NCBI GenBank assembly: GCA_035551355.1
Contig: DASZNF010000141.1
Coordinates: 248,001-312,000, forward strand
Direction of reading: 5' to 3'
Length of the DNA: 64,000 nucleotides
Source: DATATV01 sp035551355
GTDB taxonomy: Bacteria > Actinomycetota > Actinomycetes > Mycobacteriales > Pseudonocardiaceae
A program made the translations under genes and the position numbers. The first letter of the stretch is position 1. Each line of letters opens with the position of its first letter. The notes beneath the pieces were generated by a model, which did not search any database, was not told the origin of the DNA, and saw nothing but the letters and a program-made list of their open reading frames with translations. Below are positions 8,790 through 17,089 of this stretch, piece by piece.

Positions 8790-9689
8790 ATGAGCCGCAG
8801 GTTCGACCGGCGACGCGAGATCGAAGCACTGGATCCGGTGCGGGACCATCAACGCATCTACCGGATTTCCATGGGCCTGGAGTTCCCGTGGGACTACAAG
8901 CGTTCCCTGGAGTTCGCCCTGTTCCGCACCTACTGTGTGCCGAGCATCTCCGCATTGCTGGCCGCCACTGGCGAATTCGAGCACCGGCCGCAGAAACGCT
9001 ACGACGACACCGCGCTGCTGATCGCCGAGATGGCCGAGCACGGCTACGATTCGCCGCGTGGCAAGGAAGCGCTGCGGGTGGTGAACCGGGCACACGGGCA
9101 GTTCGCGATCAGCAACGAGGACATGCTGTTCGTGTTGTCCACCTTCGTGTTCGACCCGATCGACTGGATCGCGCGGTTCGGCTGGCGGCCGTTGACCGAG
9201 CACGAACGCATCGCCGGGTTCCAGTTCTACCGCGAGGTCGGCAAGCGGATGAACATCGCCGACATCCCGGCCGACTTCGACACCTTCCATCGGTTCTATG
9301 TGGACTATCAGCGCGAGCAGTTCGTCTTCTCCGACACCAACAAGCGCATCGGCAGCTACACGGTGAACCTGTTCAGCTCCTGGTATCCGGCGGTCACCCG
9401 GCCGCTGGTGCGCAAACTGGTGCACGGCTTGCTGGACGAGAACATGGCGCGGGCGTTCGGTTTCTCCCGGCCGCCCGAGGTGGTGCGGGCGGGGGAGCGG
9501 TTGGGGTTGCGAGCGCGAGCGGCGGTGGTTCGGCTGATGCCGCCGCGGAAGGACTCGAAGCTGGCTCGCGAGCCCGGCAACCGGACCTATCCCGGTTATC
9601 CGGAGGGCTACCGGCCCAGCGATCTCGGCGCGCCGCCGCCCCCGGACGACCTGGACGATCGCTGGCGCGCCCCGGCCCGCCGCGCCTGA
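8790..9689 (+). CDS. MpaB-family oxygenase (DUF2236)
   Basis: A 299-residue protein of the DUF2236 family. The family includes the haem-type oxygenase MpaB (oxidative cleavage in mycophenolic acid synthesis) and is related to rubber-oxygenase Lcp. The central block RVVNRAHGQFAISNEDM, followed by FDPIDWIARFGWRPL, contains the conserved histidine expected to bind haem. The C-terminus is basic and proline-rich and may be disordered. It follows the enoyl-CoA hydratase gene by 30 bases and probably belongs with it, so a lipid substrate is likely, but this is inferred from context only. The 3' end of the gene is partly duplicated just downstream. Confidence 0.8.
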   Translation: MSRRFDRRREIEALDPVRDHQRIYRISMGLEFPWDYKRSLEFALFRTYCVPSISALLAATGEFEHRPQKRYDDTALLIAEMAEHGYDSPRGKEALRVVNRAHGQFAISNEDMLFVLSTFVFDPIDWIARFGWRPLTEHERIAGFQFYREVGKRMNIADIPADFDTFHRFYVDYQREQFVFSDTNKRIGSYTVNLFSSWYPAVTRPLVRKLVHGLLDENMARAFGFSRPPEVVRAGERLGLRARAAVVRLMPPRKDSKLAREPGNRTYPGYPEGYRPSDLGAPPPPDDLDDRWRAPARRA

Positions 9690-9728
9690 GTATCGCTGGG
9701 CGCCCCGGCCCGCGGGGCCTGAGTATCG
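9667..9728. repeat. Imperfect tandem duplication of the oxygenase gene's 3' end
   Basis: Two 29-base units, 9667-9695 and 9700-9728, differ at only two positions. Both contain GCGCCCCGGCCCGC and CCTGAGTATCG. The first unit includes the oxygenase stop codon; the second lies just after it. This looks like a small local duplication. It leaves the coding sequence intact. Confidence 0.7.
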
Positions 9729-9786
9729 TCCGGTGTGACGCTGATGGTCTTGCCGCTGCTGGCCCTGCTGTGGCTGCGGTTCGGCG

Positions 9787-11103
9787 TCACACGGGAAGTC
9801 GCCGACGCAGGATCAGGCCGTAACACACCGCCGAGATCAGGGCCAGCGCTCCCGCGACCACCAGCGCCGGCACGAAACCGCCCATCGAGTCCACGATGAA
9901 ACCGGTGGCCACCGGGGCGAACGCACCGCCGAGGAAACCGCCGAAGTTCTGGATGCTGCCGATGGAGGCGACCAGTTTCGGCGTGCGCACCACCTCGGTG
10001 GCAAGTGTCCAATATGGACCGGAGCTGAGACTGTAGGTGAACATGCCCACGATCAGCAGCACCACCGCAATGGCGGGACCGGAACTGGCCGCGGTGGCCA
10101 GCAACGCGATCGCGGTCAGCAGCGCACCGGCGGCGATCACCCAGCGACGCGCGTTCAGTGGATCGGAGCCGTGCTGTACCAACAGATCCGACACCCGGCC
10201 GCCGAGCAGCACCGCGACGCCACCGGCCACGTAGGGCAGCGCGGCCAGGAGCCCGGCCGAGGTGATGGTGAAGTGCTGCGCGCTCTGCAGGTAGGTGGGC
10301 AGCCAGGTGATGTAGAACCAGAACACGTACTGCAGACAGAATCCGCCGATGATCATCGTCCAGGTCGGCGCGTGCCTGAACAGCGAAAGCCACTCGCCAA
10401 GTCCGGTCCGCTGCTGCTTTTCCTCCGGCGCGGCCTGCTGTCCGGTACGGATGTAGCGCAGTTCCGTTTCGTGCAAACGAGAATGGCGCTCGGGGTCGCG
10501 GTAGAGCACCAGCCAGGCGGCCAGCGCGATCAGCCCGAGCAGGCCCATCAGCACGAACATCGCGGGCCAGCCCAGCCACACCAGAAGCCCCGTTGCGATC
10601 GGTGGCGCGATGGCAAGGCCGACCTGGGTGGCCGCGATGTACACGCTGGTGGCCCGGCCTTTCTCGGTGTCCGGGAACCATTCGCTGGTCGCCTTGAGCG
10701 CTGCCGGAAACATCGGCGCCTCGGCCACGCCCAGGGTGGCGCGCAGCCCGAGGAAGGTGCCGACGCCGCGGGCGAAGCCGGTGAACGCGCCGGCCACCGA
10801 CCACAGCACCGCGGCCAGCGCCATGATCACCTTGGGGCCGAAGCGATCCACCAGCCAGCCGCTGGGCAGGTTCATCACCGCGTAGGGCCACACGAACGCG
10901 GAGAGCACCAGACCCATCTCGGTGTGGCTGATGCCCAGATCCTTGCTGATCGTCGGCGCGGCAACGGAAAGATTGCCACGGTCGAGATAGTTGGTGATGG
11001 TCAGCAGGGTGATCACGCCGATGATCGCCCAGCGCAGGTTGCGGCCCTTGGGCCGCGGTGCCGGAGTCACCTCGGTTGATGTGGTGTGGGTCTGGGATGT
11101 CAT
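9787..11103 (-). CDS. MFS transporter, anion:cation symporter type
   Basis: A 438-residue, 12-helix major facilitator protein. The N-terminal sequence TNYLDRGNLSVAAPTISKDL and the motif WLVDRFGPK are typical of the anion:cation symporter family, which imports hexuronates, galactonate and similar sugar acids. It is the last gene of the minus-strand set aldolase > FAD oxidase > transporter, 26 bases after the oxidase stop, with a GAGGTGA ribosome binding site before ATG 11103. It probably supplies the substrate handled by those enzymes. The exact sugar acid cannot be assigned. Confidence 0.85.
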   Translation of the reverse strand: MTSQTHTTSTEVTPAPRPKGRNLRWAIIGVITLLTITNYLDRGNLSVAAPTISKDLGISHTEMGLVLSAFVWPYAVMNLPSGWLVDRFGPKVIMALAAVLWSVAGAFTGFARGVGTFLGLRATLGVAEAPMFPAALKATSEWFPDTEKGRATSVYIAATQVGLAIAPPIATGLLVWLGWPAMFVLMGLLGLIALAAWLVLYRDPERHSRLHETELRYIRTGQQAAPEEKQQRTGLGEWLSLFRHAPTWTMIIGGFCLQYVFWFYITWLPTYLQSAQHFTITSAGLLAALPYVAGGVAVLLGGRVSDLLVQHGSDPLNARRWVIAAGALLTAIALLATAASSGPAIAVVLLIVGMFTYSLSSGPYWTLATEVVRTPKLVASIGSIQNFGGFLGGAFAPVATGFIVDSMGGFVPALVVAGALALISAVCYGLILRRRLPV

Positions 11104-11129
11104 GCGTCACCTCGATGTGCGCGCCGATG

Positions 11130-12506
11130 TCACTGGCCGGGCAGGACTTTTCCGGGATTGAGGATGTTGTTGGGGTCGAACAGTTTCTTGATGCCGTGGT
11201 GCACGGCCAGCGCGTCCGGGCCGAGTTCGCGGGCCAGCCAGTCGCGCTTGAGCACGCCGACGCCGTGCTCGCCGGTGATGGTGCCGCCCAGCCGCAGGCC
11301 CAGCGCCATCACCGCGTCGAACGCCTGGTGCGCGCGGTCCACCTGGGCCGGGTCGGTGGCGTCGAACACCACCGTGGGGTGCATGTTCCCGTCGCCCGCG
11401 TGCCCGGTGCAGGTGATCAGCAGTTCGTGCCGGGCGGCGATCTCGCCCACCCCGCGCACCAGTTCGGCCAGCCTTGAGCGCGGCACGCACACATCCTCGG
11501 TCAGATACGTGCCCAGGCTTTCGATGGCGATGCCCACGCTGCGCCGCGCCTCCAGCAGCAGGCTCGCCTCCACCGGGTCGGTGGCGACCAGCGGTTCCCC
11601 GCCGTGCCGGGCGGCGGTCGCGGCGAACCGGGCCAGATCGGCGCCCGCCCGCTCGCCCCGATCGGACTGGGTCAGCACCAAAGCGCCGATGTCGTCGGGA
11701 AAACCCAGTTCGCGATGGCGGCGCACGGCGTCGATGGACGGGCGGTCCATCAGTTCCAGCAGAGCCGGGCGCGGCCCCTCGGCCATCACCTCGGTGACCG
11801 TGGCGCAGGCCTCGGCGATGTCGGCGAAGAACGCCACCGCGGTCAGCGCCGCCTCGGCGGCCGGGCGCAGCGCCAGGGTCAGTTCGGTGATGACGCCGAG
11901 AGTGCCTTCGGAGCCGGTGAACAGGTGGGTCAGGTCGTAGCCCGCGACGCCTTTCGCGGTGCTGCGGCCGGTGCGCAGCACGGTGCCGTCGGCCAGTACG
12001 ACTTCCAGACCCCGTACGAAGTCCGCGGTGACGCCGTATTTCACGCAGCACAATCCGCCCGCGTTGGTCGCCGCGTTTCCACCGAGTGTGGACATCTCCC
12101 AGGAGGCCGGGTCCGGCGGGTAGAACAGGCCGTGTTCGGCGACCGCGCGGGAGAACACCGCGTTGAGCACCCCCGGTCGCACCCGGGCCACCTGGTTGAT
12201 CTCGTCGATCTCCTCGATGGCGGTCATCCGCTCGGTGGACAGCAGAATGCAGTCGTCCACCGCGTTCGCCCCGCCGGCCAGTCCGGTTCGGGCACCCTGC
12301 GGCACTACGGGAATCCGGTGGGCGTTGGCAATCCGCAGGATGGTGGCGACCTCGGCCGTGGTGGCCGGGCGGACCAGCGCGCGCGGGGTTCCGGCCGGGC
12401 AGAACGGGGCGAAATCCCGGCTGTGGGCGCGCAGCACGTCCGGTTCGGTGGTCAGCGAGCGCGGCGGCAGTTCGGCGGCCAGATCGCCTGGTAGGGCAGT
12501 GTGCAT
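11130..12506 (-). CDS. FAD-linked 2-hydroxyacid oxidase (GlcD/D-lactate dehydrogenase family)
   Basis: About 458 residues. The FAD-binding domain carries PQGARTGLAGGA (about 69-80). The C-terminal FAD-oxidase domain ends with TGEHGVGVLKRDWL. The family oxidises glycolate, D-lactate or related 2-hydroxyacids. I start it at ATG 12506 because a GGACGGAG ribosome binding site lies just upstream; a GTG at 12542 in the same frame is the alternative. It lies between the aldolase (66 bases upstream) and the transporter. A 2-hydroxyacid formed from the aldolase product would be a fitting substrate (inference). Confidence 0.85.
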   Translation of the reverse strand: MHTALPGDLAAELPPRSLTTEPDVLRAHSRDFAPFCPAGTPRALVRPATTAEVATILRIANAHRIPVVPQGARTGLAGGANAVDDCILLSTERMTAIEEIDEINQVARVRPGVLNAVFSRAVAEHGLFYPPDPASWEMSTLGGNAATNAGGLCCVKYGVTADFVRGLEVVLADGTVLRTGRSTAKGVAGYDLTHLFTGSEGTLGVITELTLALRPAAEAALTAVAFFADIAEACATVTEVMAEGPRPALLELMDRPSIDAVRRHRELGFPDDIGALVLTQSDRGERAGADLARFAATAARHGGEPLVATDPVEASLLLEARRSVGIAIESLGTYLTEDVCVPRSRLAELVRGVGEIAARHELLITCTGHAGDGNMHPTVVFDATDPAQVDRAHQAFDAVMALGLRLGGTITGEHGVGVLKRDWLARELGPDALAVHHGIKKLFDPNNILNPGKVLPGQ

Positions 12507-12572
12507 TGTGGACAGCTCCGTCCATCGAAGTGGTTGGCCCACCGGGATTCTCCCGCCGCCGCGCCCGGCGAG

Positions 12573-13463
12573 TCAGCCCGTGACCACTCCGGCGCCGACC
12601 AGCGCGGCGTGCAGGGTTTCCCGCTCGGCCTCGCTGACCGGGTTCATCGGGCTGCGGGCCTGCCCGCCGTCGCGGCCCTGCATGGCCAGTCCGGCCTTGA
12701 TCCGGGCCGGCATGTTCGGCCCGTCGATGGCCCGCCACACCGGCAGCAGCCTGTGGTGGATCTCCAATGCGGTGGCGTGATCGCCCGCCTGCACCGCGTT
12801 CCACTGGCGCACACACAGTTCCGGCACCACGGTGAGGGTGGCCGAGATGGCGCCCTGGGCGCCCAGCACGTAGGCCGGGTAGAGCAGGTCGTCCACGGCG
12901 GTGAGCACCTTGCCGCCGGCCGGGGCGAGGTGCAGCAGGTCGGCCAGGGCGTGCATATCGCCGCCGGACTGCTTGACCGCGATCACACCGGGGACCTCGT
13001 TGAGGATGCGGGCCACGGTGGCGGCGGCGATGGTGGCCCACGGGATGACGTTGTAGATCACGATGGGCAGGCCGGTCTCGGCGGCGATGCGCCGGTAGTA
13101 GTCCACGGTGGTGTCGGCGCCGGGCTGGAACAGGTAGTGCACCGGGGTGACCTGCAGGGCGTCCACGCCGGTCTCCTTGAGGGCCTGGCCGTAGCGGATG
13201 ACCTCACTGGTGGAGTCGCGGATGATCCCGGCGATCACCGGCACGCCGCCCGCCGCCTCCTTCACCGCGGCGGTGGCGATCCGCAGCGAGTCCTCGACCG
13301 AGACGGCCGCGCCCTCACCGGTGCTGCCGGTGACGCAGACGCCGTGCACGCCCAGGTCGAGGTGGTGGCGCACCTCGCCGCGCACGGCGTCCTCGCTCAC
13401 CTGCTCGGCGGCGTCGAACGGGGTGACCAGCGGCGGGATGATGCCGTGCAGATCAAGGGCCAT
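12573..13463 (-). CDS. DapA-family aldolase/dehydratase, copy 1
   Basis: A 296-residue dihydrodipicolinate-synthase-fold enzyme. The Schiff-base lysine is K164 (IAVKQSGGD), the catalytic tyrosine Y137 (VIYNV) and the carboxylate-binding loop GSTGEG (46-51). Its context (sugar-acid-type transporter, 2-hydroxyacid oxidase, LacI regulator) argues for a catabolic aldolase or dehydratase acting on a 2-keto-3-deoxy acid rather than lysine synthesis. It is first in its operon. Two strong palindromic operators lie 35-86 bases before the ATG. It is clearly paralogous to the gene at 15930-16841; both share DALQVTPVHYL and YNV(I/V)PWA. Confidence 0.87.
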   Translation of the reverse strand: MALDLHGIIPPLVTPFDAAEQVSEDAVRGEVRHHLDLGVHGVCVTGSTGEGAAVSVEDSLRIATAAVKEAAGGVPVIAGIIRDSTSEVIRYGQALKETGVDALQVTPVHYLFQPGADTTVDYYRRIAAETGLPIVIYNVIPWATIAAATVARILNEVPGVIAVKQSGGDMHALADLLHLAPAGGKVLTAVDDLLYPAYVLGAQGAISATLTVVPELCVRQWNAVQAGDHATALEIHHRLLPVWRAIDGPNMPARIKAGLAMQGRDGGQARSPMNPVSEAERETLHAALVGAGVVTG

Positions 13464-13497
13464 CGGGAGCCTCTTTCCTCGAACGTCGGCGATACCG

Positions 13498-13523
13498 ACC
13501 AGATGTCACCGGTGACATCTGGT
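13498..13523. promoter_or_regulatory. LacI-type operator O1, perfect 26-bp palindrome
   Basis: A perfect inverted repeat with core AGATGTCACCGGTGACATCT (13501-13520), extended by ACC/GGT on both sides. The central CCGG with mirrored half-sites is the usual form of LacI/GalR operators. It lies 35-60 bases upstream of the aldolase start, in the divergent region shared with the LacI-family gene. Confidence 0.85.
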
Positions 13524-13533
13524 TGATCGGTGG

Positions 13534-13549
13534 ATGTGACCGGTGACAT
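13534..13549. promoter_or_regulatory. LacI-type operator O2
   Basis: ATGTGACCGGTGACAT differs by one base from the 16-bp core of the perfect palindrome at 13498-13523. The centre-to-centre distance is 31 bases, about three helical turns, so two repressor dimers could sit on the same face of the DNA. Confidence 0.8.
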
Positions 13550-13645
13550 TGGGATGACGAGCTCAGTGTTGCCCGGCGGCCGGGTGGCTGTCAACGGGGT
13601 CTTCCGGCTGTGTTGCCGACTCCTCGCCACGCTGCGTAACATTCG

Positions 13646-13661
13646 GTGTCATCGGTGACAT
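13646..13661. promoter_or_regulatory. LacI-type operator O3 before the regulator gene
   Basis: GTGTCATCGGTGACAT matches the operator core ATGTCACCGGTGACAT at 14 of 16 positions. It lies 41-56 bases before the GTG start proposed for the LacI-family gene and overlaps an upstream in-frame ATG at 13660. This suits autoregulation and is one reason to prefer the later start. Confidence 0.65.
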
Positions 13662-13701
13662 GGCGGATCGGGCGGCCAGACCGGACACGGAGGAGAACGG
13701 C

Positions 13702-14712
13702 GTGGCGGGGGCGAGTATCCGCGATGTGGCGCGGCTGGCCGGCGTGTCCACCGCGACGGTGGCCCGGGTGCTGCGCGGCACCACGCCGGTCAGCGACCAG
13801 CTGCGCGAGCGGGTCACCAGCGCGGTGGCCGAACTGCGCTACATCCCCAACGCGGTGGCCCGCAGCCTGTCCCGGGGTCGCACCCATCTGCTCGGCCTGC
13901 TGGTCGCCGACATCGCCAACCCGTTCTTCGGCGAGGTGGCCCGGGGTCTGGAAGACGCGGCGGTGGCGGCCGAATACCAGGTGCTGGTGGGCAGTTCGGA
14001 TCTGGACGCGGGCCGGGAGCGCCGGCTGCTGGCCGCGTTCGAGGCCCGCACCGTGGACGCGGTCGCGTTGACCTCGACCGCGGCCGACTCGGCGGAGATC
14101 AACCGGCTGGCCGCCACCGGCATGCCCATGGTGTTCATCGACCGACGCCCCGCGGACGTGCCCGCACCCGCCGTGCTGATCGACAACGAGGCGGCCACCC
14201 ATCGCGCGGCCCGCTACCTGATCGAACTCGGCCACACCGATCTGGCCATGATCAGCGGTCCGCGCAGCATGGCCACCGCGGCCCAGCGGCTGGCCGGATT
14301 TCGCCGCGCCTGCGCGGAATCCGGCATCACGGTGCGACCGGAATGCGTGCGCGAGGGGCATCTCGGCGCGGCGGGCGGGGAAGCGGCCATGCGCGAGGTG
14401 CTGGCGCTGGATCCCCGGCCAACGGCGGTGCTGTCGTTCAACAACCTGCTCGCGGTCGGCGCGCTGGCCGCGGTGCGGGCCGCCGGCGTGCGGATTCCGG
14501 CCGGCATCTCGCTGCTCACCTTCGACGACATGCCGCTGTTCCCGTTCGTCGACCCGCCGATCACCGCGATCGCCCAGCCCGCCTACGACATGGGCCGGGA
14601 GGCGGCGGCTATTCTGCTCGACGCACTGTCCACTCCGGACGGCGTGCGACCGGCGGATGTGGTGCTGCCCAGCGACTTCCGGATTCGCGAATCCTGCGCC
14701 CCGCCCCGCTGA
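13702..14712 (+). CDS. LacI-family regulator of the aldolase operon
   Basis: A 336-residue LacI/GalR repressor. The helix-turn-helix is at residues 5-25 (RDVARLAGVSTATVARVLR), followed by a sensor core (LLTFDDMPLFPFVDPPITAI). I start it at GTG 13702 because GGAGGAG (13689-13695) sits six bases upstream; the in-frame ATG at 13660 lies inside a candidate operator and has no ribosome binding site. The gene is divergent from the aldolase-oxidase-transporter operon. With three matching operators between them it almost certainly controls that operon and itself. The effector is probably a sugar acid or its breakdown product. Confidence 0.9.
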   Translation: MAGASIRDVARLAGVSTATVARVLRGTTPVSDQLRERVTSAVAELRYIPNAVARSLSRGRTHLLGLLVADIANPFFGEVARGLEDAAVAAEYQVLVGSSDLDAGRERRLLAAFEARTVDAVALTSTAADSAEINRLAATGMPMVFIDRRPADVPAPAVLIDNEAATHRAARYLIELGHTDLAMISGPRSMATAAQRLAGFRRACAESGITVRPECVREGHLGAAGGEAAMREVLALDPRPTAVLSFNNLLAVGALAAVRAAGVRIPAGISLLTFDDMPLFPFVDPPITAIAQPAYDMGREAAAILLDALSTPDGVRPADVVLPSDFRIRESCAPPR

Positions 14713-14954
14713 CCGGAACCGGTCCACCACTGGCCTTCCGGATCGAAGACGGGACGCCAAGCGCGTCAACGAGGGTCCGATCGGCCACCGCGGCCGCGTG
14801 ATCCGAGTCCAATTCGGACGATTTCATGGACACGTTCACCGTTGGCGGGGCCGTTAACCGTGAACCGGTTCCGCTTGTGGTCTGGCGCACGCCGTGGTTA
14901 CCGTTCAGTAGCGATCTGGAACAACGGTGCTTCAGATGAGTGCGGAGGTGCTCC

Positions 14955-15860
14955 ATGCGCTTGCCCCGGCTGCTGTGCACGGCTGGTGTCGTCGTCCTGT
15001 CCGCTGCGGGCCTCGCGCTGGGCGGCGCGGTCGCGTCCTCGGCCAGCACGGCCGACACGTACCCGGTGACGAGCAACCTGGCGGAGGGGGTCGCGCAGTC
15101 CGCGTCCGATCCCGCCGCGCCGCCACCCGGCGTCAACGTTTCCGGCTGTCAGCCCAGTTCGGCCCATCCGATTCCGGTGGTGCTGGTGGACGGCACCTTC
15201 GCCAACATGACCGACGACTGGTCCGGCCTCGGCCCGGTGCTGGCCAACGCGGGGTACTGCGTGTACAGCACGCCGCTGGGCGCCCCGTCGAACAGTCTCA
15301 TCCAGACCACCGGCCCGGCCGCCGACTCGGCTCAGGAACTGGCGTCGTTCGTCGACTCGGTACTGTCCGAAACCGGTGCCGGCCAAGTGGATCTGGTCGG
15401 CCACTCGCAGGGCGGGATGCTGTCCGAGTACTACACGAAGGTGCTCGGCGGGGCGGCCAAGGTGCATACGTTGGTCGGGCTTTCGCCCACCACGCACGGC
15501 ACCACACTGGACGGACTCGGCACGCTGGCTCAGGCCTTCCCTGGCGGCTCGCAGATCGTCGGCACCGCCTGCCCGGCCTGCGCCGACCAGCTGACCGGCT
15601 CCACGGTGATCCAGACCCTGGACAACGGGGCCATCGCCCAGTCCGGGGTGAACTACACGATCATCGAGACTCGCAACGAAACCGTGGTGACCCCGGCCGG
15701 ATCGTCGTTCATCAACGAGCCGGGCGTGACCAACGAGTGGGTGCAGGACTCGTGCGCCAGTGACACGGTGGACCACGCCAGCCTGCCGTATGACAAGACG
15801 GTGCAGCTGCTGACCGAGAACGCGCTGGACCCGGGCGATCCGCAGGCCGTCACCTGTTGA
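14955..15860 (+). CDS. Secreted lipase/esterase, alpha/beta hydrolase
   Basis: A 301-residue exported hydrolase. Residues 1-32 form a signal peptide with a long hydrophobic stretch (CTAGVVVLSAAGLALGGAVA). The mature part has the HPIPVVLVDGTF strand, the nucleophile motif GHSQGG with Ser151, and a late DHASLPYD segment supplying a candidate catalytic histidine. This resembles the actinomycete class-2 lipase family. The start at ATG 14955 is fixed by GGAGGT at 14944-14949. The 242 bases upstream hold no recognisable gene. The gene stands alone between the LacI gene and the second aldolase, so no pathway can be assigned. Confidence 0.85.
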   Translation: MRLPRLLCTAGVVVLSAAGLALGGAVASSASTADTYPVTSNLAEGVAQSASDPAAPPPGVNVSGCQPSSAHPIPVVLVDGTFANMTDDWSGLGPVLANAGYCVYSTPLGAPSNSLIQTTGPAADSAQELASFVDSVLSETGAGQVDLVGHSQGGMLSEYYTKVLGGAAKVHTLVGLSPTTHGTTLDGLGTLAQAFPGGSQIVGTACPACADQLTGSTVIQTLDNGAIAQSGVNYTIIETRNETVVTPAGSSFINEPGVTNEWVQDSCASDTVDHASLPYDKTVQLLTENALDPGDPQAVTC

Positions 15861-15929
15861 GGCCGACCCTGGGCGTCGAAAAGGAAACCGGCGGCGCCGG
15901 GCCGGGACCGGACGTCACCGGGGATTGGG

Positions 15930-16841
15930 TTACAGGTCGACGGCCAGCAGGCCGACGTCCTTGAGCGCCCGGGCGATCCGGTCGGACACCTCGCGGGTCA
16001 CCGGGCTGACCGGGCGGCGGGGCAGGCCACCGTCGCGGCCCTGCAGGCGCAGCGCCTCCTTGATGGTGGCCGGCTGGTTCGGGCCGTCCAGCGAGCGCCA
16101 GATGGGCAGGATCTGCTCGTGCAGTTCCCGGGCCCTGGCCAGGTCGCCCTGCTGCACCGCGTCCCACAGCGCGGTGCTCAGGTACGGGGTGACGGTCGGG
16201 ATGGCGGCCAGCGCGCCGGTCGCGCCCAGTACGAACGCCGGGTAGTGCAGGTCGTCCACGGCGGCCAGCACGCTGATCCGGTCGGACACCAGGGTGATCA
16301 GGTCGGCCAGTTTGTGCAGGTCGCCACCGGACTGCTTGATGCCGATGATGTGCGGCTGGTCGGCCAGCTGGTCGACCAGCTCGGGGCGGATCAGCGCCCA
16401 GGGCACCACGTTGTAGATGACGATCGGCAGATCGACCGCTTGGCCGATCTCGGCGTAGTAGGCCAGGGTCGACTCGTCGGTGGGCTCCCACAGGTAGTGC
16501 ACCGGGGTGACCTGGAGGGCGTCCACGCCGGCGGCCCTGAGCGCCTGGCCGTACTCGATCACGGTGTGCGTGGAGTTCTGGATGATGCCGCCGATCACCG
16601 GGATCTTCCCGGCCGCCTCCTCGACGACGATGCGGCAGACCCGGGCGCTCTCCTGCGCGGTCAGCGCGTTGCCCTCGCCGGTGGTCCCGCAGGCGCAGAT
16701 GCCGGTGATGTCCGCGCCCATCAGGTAGCGGACCTCGGCGCGCAGCTTGTCCTCGACCAGCTCCCCGTGCTCGTCGAAGGGGGTCACCACGGTGGCGATG
16801 ATGCCGTGCAGGTCGGGTCCCGGTTTGCTGGCGGACGTCAT
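15930..16841 (-). CDS. DapA-family aldolase/dehydratase, copy 2
   Basis: A 303-residue paralogue of the aldolase at 12573-13463. The Schiff-base lysine is K169 (IIGIKQSGGD), the tyrosine Y143 (VIYNV) and the loop GTTGEG (52-57). It shares the long identical blocks VDALQVTPVHYL and LPIVIYNVVPWA with copy 1. It is transcribed alone. Its upstream region has different palindromes (GTCAGATCTGAC, CTAGATCTAG) from copy 1, so it is controlled separately, possibly together with the transporter at 19986, which has a related motif. A catabolic keto-acid aldolase or dehydratase role is more likely than lysine synthesis. Confidence 0.85.
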   Translation of the reverse strand: MTSASKPGPDLHGIIATVVTPFDEHGELVEDKLRAEVRYLMGADITGICACGTTGEGNALTAQESARVCRIVVEEAAGKIPVIGGIIQNSTHTVIEYGQALRAAGVDALQVTPVHYLWEPTDESTLAYYAEIGQAVDLPIVIYNVVPWALIRPELVDQLADQPHIIGIKQSGGDLHKLADLITLVSDRISVLAAVDDLHYPAFVLGATGALAAIPTVTPYLSTALWDAVQQGDLARARELHEQILPIWRSLDGPNQPATIKEALRLQGRDGGLPRRPVSPVTREVSDRIARALKDVGLLAVDL

Positions 16842-16867
16842 TGATTCGCCTCTCTGAAATCTGGCAT

Positions 16868-16892
16868 GTCAGATCTGACGCTCTAGATCTAG
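16868..16892. promoter_or_regulatory. Paired palindromes upstream of aldolase copy 2
   Basis: Perfect palindromes GTCAGATCTGAC (16868-16879) and CTAGATCTAG (16883-16892) lie 27-51 bases before the aldolase start. The stretch AGATCTGACGCTCTAG (16871-16886) matches AGATCTGATATTCTAG (19947-19962), upstream of the MFS/GntR pair, at 13 of 16 positions, suggesting a shared regulator. Evidence is by eye only. Confidence 0.5.
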
Positions 16893-16919
16893 CAGACGAG
16901 ATATCACCTGTGCAAGACT

Positions 16920-17061
16920 GGCCGATGAGACGTGGCGCGCACTGGGCGTGACGCTGAGCGCCGTGTCGCAGTACCCGTGGGTGCTACGCGGCAGCGGGCT
17001 GGCGATGCCGGAGCGGTTGTGCCGTGTGTTGTATCTGACGACGGCACTCGGCGCGGCCTGA
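16920..17061 (+). pseudogene. Possible gene remnant, C-terminal fragment
   Basis: An open stretch reading DETWRALGVTLSAVSQ and on to YLTTALGAA, ending in TGA at 17059-17061. Its codons have a strong G/C third-position bias like real genes here, but it has no start codon or ribosome binding site. It overlaps the edge of the promoter region of aldolase copy 2. It may be the tail of a decayed gene; I do not recognise the family. Confidence 0.2.
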
Positions 17062-17089
17062 TTGCTACCTGGTCGGCACCTCGATGCGC

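Noticed and set aside
9735..9800. Short hydrophobic frame after the MpaB gene (MVLPLLALLWLRFG)
   Set aside because: Too short, without a ribosome binding site, and running into the antisense of the MFS gene end.
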